Assembly: GCF_037975245.1 (NCBI RefSeq)
Contig: NC_092583.1
Coordinates: 537,764-601,763 of the forward strand
Direction of reading: 5' to 3'
DNA from: Apostichopus japonicus
Lineage: Eukaryota > Echinodermata > Holothuroidea > Aspidochirotida > Stichopodidae
DNA: 64,000 bases
Numbering within the stretch: position 1 is the first letter of the stretch; each line of letters starts with the position of its first letter. The translations under genes were made by a program, and so were the position numbers. Below are positions 56,001 through 64,000 of this stretch, piece by piece. Below the pieces are notes generated by a model that was given only the letters and a program-made list of their open reading frames with translations, was not told the DNA's origin and ran no database searches.

Positions 56001-59000
56001 TGCTCCCCTGATAACATTCAGCAGGTCAGTCTCTTGTCTCACATCTGCAATGCTACTTCCATAACATTCAGCAGGTCAGTCTCTTGTCTCACATCTGCAA
56101 TGCTCCCCTGATAACATTCAGCAGGTCAGTCTCTTGTCTCACATCTGCAATGCTACTCCGATAACATTCAGCAGGTCAGTCTCTTGTCTCACATCTGCAA
56201 TGCTACTCCGATAACATTCAGCAGGTCAGTCTCTTGTCCCACATCTGCAATGCTACTCCGATAACATTCAGCAGGTCAGTCTCTTGTCTCACATCTGCAA
56301 TGCTACTTCCATATCATTCAGCAGGTCAGTCTCTTGTCTAACATCTGCAATGCTACTTCCATAACATTCAGCAGGTCAGTCTCTTGTCTCACATCTGCAA
56401 TGCTACTTCGATAACATTCAGCAGGTCAGTTTCGTCTCACATCTGCAATGCTACTTCCATAACATTCAGCAGGTCAGTCTCTTGTCTCACATCTGCAATG
56501 CTACTTCGATAACAGTCAGCAGGTCAGTCTCTTGTCTAACATCTGCAATGCTACTCCGATAACATTCAGCAGGTCAGTCTCTTGTCTCACATCTGCAATG
56601 CTACTCCGATAACATTCAGCAGGTCAGTCTCTTGTCTCACATCTGCAATGCTACTCCGATAACATTCAGCAGGTCAGTCTCTTGTCCCACATCTGCAATG
56701 CTACTCCGATAACATTCAGCAGGTCAGTCTCTTGTCTCACATCTGCAATGCTACACTGATAACATTCAGCAGGTCAGTCTCTTGTCTCACATCTGCAATG
56801 CTACTCTGATAACATTCAGCAGGTCAGTCTCTTGTCTCACATCTGCAATGCTACTTCGATAACATTCAGCAGGTCAGTCTCGTCTCATATCTGCAATGCT
56901 ACTTCGATAACATTCAGCAGGTCAGTCTCTTGTCTCACATCTGCAATGCTACTTCGATAACATTCAGCAGGTCAGTCTCTTGTCTCACATCTGCAATGCT
57001 ACTCCGATAACATTCAGCAGGTCAGTCTCTTGTCTCACATCTGCAATGCTACTTCCATAACATTCAGCAGGTCAGTCTCTTGTCTCACATCTGCAATGCT
57101 ACTCCGATAACATTCAGCAGGTCAGTCTCTTGTCTCACATCTGCAATGCTACACTGATAACATTCAGCATGTCAGTCTTGTCTCACATCTGCAATGCTAC
57201 ACTGATAACATTCAGCAGGTCAGTCTCTTGTCTCACATCTGCAATGCTACACTGATAACATTCAGCAGGTCAGTCTCTTGTCTCACATCTGCAATGCTAC
57301 TCCGATAACATTCAGCAGGTCAGTCTCTTGTCTCACATCTGCAATGCTACTCCGATAACATTCAGCAGGTCAGTCTCTTGTCTAACATCTGCAATGCTAC
57401 TCCGATAACATTCAGCAGGTCGGTTTCTTGTCTCACATCTGCAATGCTACCCTGATAACATTCAGCAGGTCAGTCTCTTGTCTCACATCTGCAATGTAAC
57501 TCCAATAACATTCAGCAGGTCAGTCTCTTGTCTCACATCTGCAATGCTACTCTGATAACATTCAGCAGGTCAGTCTCTCGTCTCACATCTGCAATGCTAC
57601 TCTGATAACATTCAGCAGGTCAGTCTCTTGTCTCACATCTGCAATGCTACTCCGATAACATTCAGCAGGTCAGTCTCTTGTCTCACATCTGCAATGCTAC
57701 TTCGAAAACATTCAGAGGTCAGTCTGTTGTCTCACATCTGCAATGCTACTTCGATAACATTCAGCAGGTCAGTCTCTTGTCTCACATCTGCAATGCTCCC
57801 CTGATAACATTCAGCAGGTCAGTCTCTTGTCTCACATCTGCAATGCTACTTCGATAACATTCAGCAGGTCAGTCTCTTGTCTCACATCTGCAATGCTCCC
57901 CTGATAACATTCAGCAGGTCAGTCTGTTGTCTCACATCTGCAATGCTACTGCGATAACATTCAGCAGGTCATTCTCTTGTCTAACATCTGCAATGCTACT
58001 CCGATAACATTCAGCAGGTCAGTCTCTTGTCTCACATCTGCAATGCTACTCCGATAACATTCAGCAGGTCAGTCTCTTGTCTCACATCTGCAATGCTACT
58101 CCGATAACATTCAGCAGGTCATTCTCTTGTCTCACAACTGCAATGCTACTCCGATAACATTCAGCAGGTCAGTCTCTTGTCTCACATCTGCAATGCTACT
58201 CCGATAACATTCAGCAGGTCAGTCTGTTGTCTCACATCTGCAATGCTACTCCGATAACATTCAGCAGGTCAGTCTCTTGTCTCACATCTGCAATGCTACT
58301 TCGATAACATTCAGCAGGTCAGTCTGTTGTCTCACATCTGCAATGCTACTTCGATAACATTCAGCAGGTCAGTCTCTTGTCTCACATCTGCAATGCTCCC
58401 CTGATAACATTCAGCAGGTCAGTCTCTTGTCTCACATCTGCAATGCTACTTCCATAACATTCAGCAGGTCAGTCTCTTGTCTCACATCTGCAATGCTCCC
58501 CTGATAACATTCAGCAGGTCAGTCTCTTGTCTCACATCTGCAATGCTACTCCGATAACATTCAGCAGGTCAGTCTCTTGTCTCACATCTGCAATGCTACT
58601 CCGATAACATTCAGCAGGTCAGTCTCTTGTCCCACATCTGCAATGCTACTCCGATAACATTCAGCAGGTCAGTCTCTTGTCTCACATCTGCAATGCTACT
58701 TCCATATCATTCAGCAGGTCAGTCTCTTGTCTAACATCTGCAATGCTACTCCGATAACATTCAGCAGGTCAGTCTCTTGTCTCACATCTGCAATGCTACT
58801 CCGATAACATTCAGCAGGTCAGTCTCTTGTCTCACATCTGCAATGCTACTCCGATAACATTCAGCAGGTCAGTCTCTTGTCTCACATCTGCAATGCTACT
58901 TCGATAACATTCAGCAGGTCAGTCTGTTGTCTCACATCTGCAATGCTACTTCGATAACATTCAGCAGGTCAGTCTCTTGTCTCACATCTGCAATGCTCCC

Positions 59001-62000
59001 CTGATAACATTCAGCAGGTCAGTCTCTTGTCTCACATCTGCAATGCTACTTCCATAACATTCAGCAGGTCAGTCTCTTGTCTCACATCTGCAATGCTCCC
59101 CTGATAACATTCAGCAGGTCAGTCTCTTGTCTCACATCTGCAATGCTACTCCGATAACATTCAGCAGGTCAGTCTCTTGTCTCACATCTGCAATGCTACT
59201 CCGATAACATTCAGCAGGTCAGTCTCTTGTCTCACATCTGCAATGCTACTCCGATAACATTCAGCAGGTCAGTCTCTTGTCTCACATCTGCAATGCTACT
59301 CCGATAACATTCAGCAGGTCAGTCTCTTGTCCCACATCTGCAATGCTACTCCGATAACATTCAGCAGGTCAGTCTCTTGTCTCACATCTGTAATGCTACA
59401 CTGATAACATTCAGCAGGTCAGTCTCTTGTCTCACATCTGCAATGCTACTCTGATAACATTCAGCAGGTCAGTCTCTTGTCTCACATCTGCAATGCTACT
59501 TCGATAACATTCAGCAGGTCAGTCTCGTCTCATATCTGCAATGCTACTTCGATAACATTCAGCAGGTCAGTCTCTTGTCTCACATCTGCAATGCTACTTC
59601 GATAACATTCAGCAGGTCAGTCTCTTGTCTCACATCTGCAATGCTACTCCGATAACATTCAGCAGGTCAGTCTCTTGTCTCACATCTGCAATGCTACTTC
59701 CATAACATTCAGCAGGTCAGTCTCTTGTCTCACATCTGCAATGCTACTCCGATAACATTCAGCAGGTCAGTCTCTTGTCTCACATCTGCAATGCTACACT
59801 GATAACATTCAGCATGTCAGTCTTGTCTCACATCTGCAATGCTACACTGATAACATTCAGCAGGTCAGTCTCTTGTCTCACATCTGCAATGCTACACTGA
59901 TAACATTCAGCAGGTCAGTCTCTTGTCTCACATCTGCAATGCTACTCCGATAACATTCAGCAGGTCAGTCTCTTGTCTCACATCTGCAATGCTACTCCGA
60001 TAACATTCAGCAGGTCAGTCTCTTGTCTAACATCTGCAATGCTACTCCGATAACATTCAGCAGGTCGGTTTCTTGTCTCACATCTGCAATGCTACCCTGA
60101 TAACATTCAGCAGGTCGGTCTCTTGTCTCACATCTGCAATGTAACTCCAATAACATTCAGCAGGTCAGTCTCTTGTCTCACATCTGCAATGCTACTCTGA
60201 TAACATTCAGCAGGTCAGTCTCTCGTCTCACATCTGCAATGCTACTCTGATAACATTCAGCAGGTCAGTCTCTTGTCTCACATCTGCAATGCTACTCCGA
60301 TAACATTCAGCAGGTCAGTCTCTTGTCTCACATCTGCAATGCTACTTTGAAAACATTCAGAGGTCAGTCTGTTGTCTCACATCTGCAATGCTACTTCGAT
60401 AACATTCAGCAGGTCAGTCTCTTGTCTCACATCTGCAATGCTCCCCTGATAACATTCAGCAGGTCAGTCTCTTGTCTCACATCTGCAATGCTACTTCGAT
60501 AACATTCAGCAGGTCAGTCTCTTGTCTCACATCTGCAATGCTCCCCTGATAACATTCAGCAGGTCAGTCTGTTGTCTCACATCTGCAATGCTACTGCGAT
60601 AACATTCAGCAGGTCATTCTCTTGTCTAACATCTGCAATGCTACTCCGATAACATTCAGCAGGTCAGTCTCTTGTCTCACATCTGCAATGCTACTCCGAT
60701 AACATTCAGCAGGTCAGTCTCTTGTCTCACATCTGCAATGCTACTCCGAAAACATTCAGCAGGTCATTCTCTTGTCTCACAACTGCAATGCTACTCCGAT
60801 AACATTCAGCAGGTCAGTCTCTTGTCTCACATCTGCAATGCTACTCCGATAACATTCAGCAGGTCAGTCTGTTGTCTCACATCTGCAATGCTACTTCGAT
60901 AACATTCAGCAGGTCAGTCTCTTGTCTCACATCTGCAATGCTACTCCGATAACATTCAGCAGGTCAGTCTCTTGTCTCACATCTGCAATGCTACTTCCAT
61001 AACATTCAGCAGGTCAGTCTCTTGTCTCACATCTGCAATGCTACTCCGATAACATTCAGCAGGTCAGTCTCTTGTCTCACATCTGCAATGCTACACTGAT
61101 AACATTCAGCATGTCAGTCTTGTCTCACATCTGCAATGCTACACTGATAACATTCAGCAGGTCAGTCTCTTGTCTCACATCTGCAATGCTACACTGATAA
61201 CATTCAGCAGGTCAGTCTCTTGTCTCACATCTGCAATGCTACTCCGATAACATTCAGCAGGTCAGTCTCTTGTCTCACATCTGCAATGCTACTCCGATAA
61301 CATTCAGCAGGTCAGTCTCTTGTCTCACATCTGCAATGCTACTCCGATAACATTCAGCAGGTCAGTCTCTTGTCCCACATCTGCAATGCTACTTCGATAA
61401 CATTCAGCAGGTCAGTCTCTTGTCTCACATCTGCAATGCTACTCCGATAACATTCAGCAGGTCAGTCTCTTGTCCCACATCTGCAATGCTACTCCGATAA
61501 CATTCAGCAGGTCAGTCTGTTGTCTCACATCTGCAATGCTACTCCGATAACATTCAGCAGGTCAGTCTCTTGTCCCACATCTGCAATGCTACTCCGATAA
61601 CATTCAGCAGGTCAGTCTCTTGTCTCAAATCTGCAATGCTACTTCGATAACATTCAGCAGGTCAGTCTCTTGTCTCACATCTGCAATGCTACTTCCATAA
61701 CATTCAGCAGGTCAGTCTCTTGTCTAACATCTGCAATGCTACTCCGATAACATTCAGCAGGTCAGTCTCTTGTCCCACATCTGCAATGCTACTCCGATAA
61801 CATTCAGCAGGTCAGGCTCTTGTCTCACATCTGCAATGCTACTCCGATAACATTCAGCAGGTCAGTCTCTTGTCCCACATCTGCAATGCTACTCCGATAA
61901 CATTCAGCAGGTCAGTCTCTTGTCCCACATCTGCAATGCTACTCCGATAACATTCAGCAGGTCAGTCTCTTGTCCCACATCTGCAATGCTACTTGGATAA

Positions 62001-64000
62001 CATTCAGCAGGTCAGTCTCTTGTCTCACATCTGCAATGCTACACTGATAACATTCAGCAGGTCAGTCTCTTGTCTCACATCTGCAATGCTACTCCGATAA
62101 CATTCAGCAGGTCAGTCTCTTGTCCAACATCTGCAATGCTACTCCGATTATATTCAGCAGGTCAGTCTCTTGTCTCACATCTGCAATGCTACTCCGATAA
62201 CATTCAGCAGGTCAGTCTCTTGTCTCACATCTGCAATGCTACTCCGATAACATTCAGCAGGTCAGTCTCTTGTCTCACATCTGCAATGCTACTTCCATAA
62301 CATTCAGCAGGTCAGTCTCTTGTCTCACATCTGCAATGCTACTTCCATAACATTCAGCAGGTCAGTCTCTTGTCTCACATCTGCAATGCTACTTCCATAA
62401 CATTCAGCAGGTCAGTCTCTTGTCTCACATCTGCAATGCTACTCCGATAACATTCAGCAGGTCAGTCTCTTGTCCCACATCTGCAATGCTACTCCGATAA
62501 CATTCAGCAGGTCAGTCTCTTGTCTCACATCTGCCATGCTACACTGATAACATTCAGCAGGTCAGTCTCTTGTCTCACATCTGCAATGCTACTTCCATAA
62601 CATTCAGCAGGTCAGTCTCTTGTCTCACATCTGCAATGCTACTTCCATAACATTCAGCAGGTCAGTCTCTTGTCCCACATCTGCAATGCTACTCCGATAA
62701 CATTCAGCAGGTCAGTCTCTTGTCTCACATCTGCAATGCTATTGCGATAACATTCAGCAGGTCAGTCTCTTGTCTCACATCTGCAATGCTACTCCGATAA
62801 CATTCAGCAGGTCAGTCTCTTGTCCCACATCTGCAATGCTACTCCGATAACATTCAGCAGGTCAGTCTCTTGTCTCACATCTGCAATGCTACACTGATAA
62901 CATTCAGCAGGTCAGTCTCTTGTCTCACATCTGCAATGCAACACTGATAACATTCAGCAGGTCAGTCTCTTGTCTCACATCTGCAATGCTACTTCCATAA
63001 CATTCAGCAGGTCAGTCTCTTGTCTAACATCTGCAATGCTACTCCGATAACATTCAGCAGGTCAGTCTCTTGTCTGACATCTGCAATGCTACTCCGATAA
63101 CATTCAGCAGGTCAGTCTCTTGTCTCACATCTGCAATGCTACTCCGATAACATTCAGCAGGTCAGTCTCTTGTCTCACATCTGCAATGCTACTCCGATAA
63201 CATTCAGCAGGTCAGTCTCTTGTCCCACATCTGCAATGCTACTCCGATAACATTCAGCAGGTCAGTCTCTTGTCTCACATCTGCAATGCTACACTGATAA
63301 CATTCAGCAGGTCAGTCTCTTGTCTAACATCTGCAATGCTACACTGATAACATTCAGCAGGTCAGTCTCTTGTCTCACATCTGCAATGCTACTTCCATAA
63401 CAATCAGCAGGTCAGTCTCTTGTCTCACATCTGCAATGCTACTTCCATAACATTCAGCAGGTCAGTCTCTTGTCTAACATCTGCAATGCTACTTCCATAA
63501 CATTCAGCAGGTCAGTCTCTTGTCTCACATCTGCAATGCTACTCCGATAACATTCAGCAGGTCAGTCTCTTGTCTCACATCTGCAATGCTACTCCGATAA
63601 CATTCAGCAGGTCAGTCTCTTGTCTCACATCTGCAATGCTACTCCGATAACATTCAGCAGGTCAGTCTCTTGTCTCACATCTGCAATGCTACTCCGATAA
63701 CATTCAGCAGGTCAGTCTCTTGTCTCACATCTGCAATGCTACTCTGATAACATTCAGCAGGTCAGTCTCTTGTCTCACATCTGCAATGCTACTCCGATAA
63801 CATTCAGCAGGTCACTCTCTTGTCCCACATCTGCAATGCTACTCCGATAACATTCAGCAGGTCAGTCTCTTGTCTCACATCTGTAATGCTACACTGATAA
63901 CATTCAGCAGGTCAGTCTCTTGTCTCACATCTGCAATGCTACTTCCATAACATTCAGGTCAGTCTCTTGTCTCACATCTGCAATGCTACTTCCATAACAT
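38067..64000. repeat. 50-bp minisatellite megarray, about 519 copies, reaching the window edge
   Basis: The plus-strand unit is CTCACATCTGCAATGCTACT, CCGATAACATTCAGCAGGTC, AGTCTCTTGT, exactly 50 bp, repeated without foreign DNA from about 38,067 to 64,000. A few units have 2-9-bp deletions, for example TTTCGTCTCAC at about 40,862, 43,406, 48,797, 51,788 and 56,428. Most variation is in the 4-5 bases after GCTA (CTCCG, CTTCG, CTCTG, CACTG, CTTCC) or as GCTCCCCTG. Large blocks are duplicated at offsets near 5,391 and 2,991 bp. It lies in the intron 5' of visible BBS9 exon 1, since upstream BBS9 exons must be further right. Recurrent 75-76-codon open frames are repeat artefacts. Confidence 0.97.

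Noticed and set aside
38067-64000. 75-76-codon plus-strand open frames in the 50-bp array
   Set aside because: A 50-bp unit cycles through all frames every 150 bp. Open frames appear wherever a variant removes a stop and end at the TAA in CGATAACAT.
38067-64000. CRISPR-like array
   Set aside because: There are no unique spacers: the whole 50-bp unit is repeated head to tail, in an animal gene intron.

Overview
The window is animal nuclear DNA. It has one long intron-rich protein gene, GT-AG splice junctions, large satellite and minisatellite arrays, an hAT DNA transposon, and no operons or ribosome binding sites. The gene's protein is a clear homologue of vertebrate BBS9 (PTHB1). Short TAGGCCTA-like and GGCTAGGCTA stretches, frequent in echinoderm and other marine invertebrate DNA, suggest a non-vertebrate deuterostome, perhaps an echinoderm. 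That assignment is an inference.

Layout. (1) 1-10.4 kb: a satellite of 32 full ~324-bp monomers with higher-order structure, decaying at 10.3-10.48 kb. (2) 10.5-13.07 kb: no recognisable gene; the part next to 13.07 kb is probably the 3' UTR and flank of BBS9. (3) 13,068-37,513, minus strand: 18 consecutive BBS9 exons encoding about 822 residues, from the middle of the beta-propeller to the stop codon. All 17 visible introns are GT-AG and every junction keeps the reading frame. The N-terminal part, roughly 170 residues judging from the human protein, must lie beyond the right edge. (4) 38.07-64.0 kb: an uninterrupted array of a 50-bp unit, about 519 copies, in the intron just 5' of the first visible exon. 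It runs off the window.

Many BBS9 introns hold their own minisatellite. At four exons the repeated unit contains or abuts the exon's own 5' splice site: exon end 35,079 (58 bp x 18), exon end 36,226 (57 bp x 2, in frame), exon end 22,709 (three copies) and exon end 18,429 (about 46 copies starting at the donor). A 3' splice site is duplicated at 18.6-18.7 kb. Repeated tandem amplification of splice junctions in one gene is the most unusual signal here.

A 5.4-kb hAT transposon (23,329-28,705) sits inside a 24-bp minisatellite in a BBS9 intron. It has CAGGGGTCGAA termini, subterminal palindromes and a five-exon transposase on the same strand as BBS9. The transposase has a net one-base frameshift just before the conserved ECERGFS segment, so it is probably dead. 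No RNA gene or CRISPR array was recognised.
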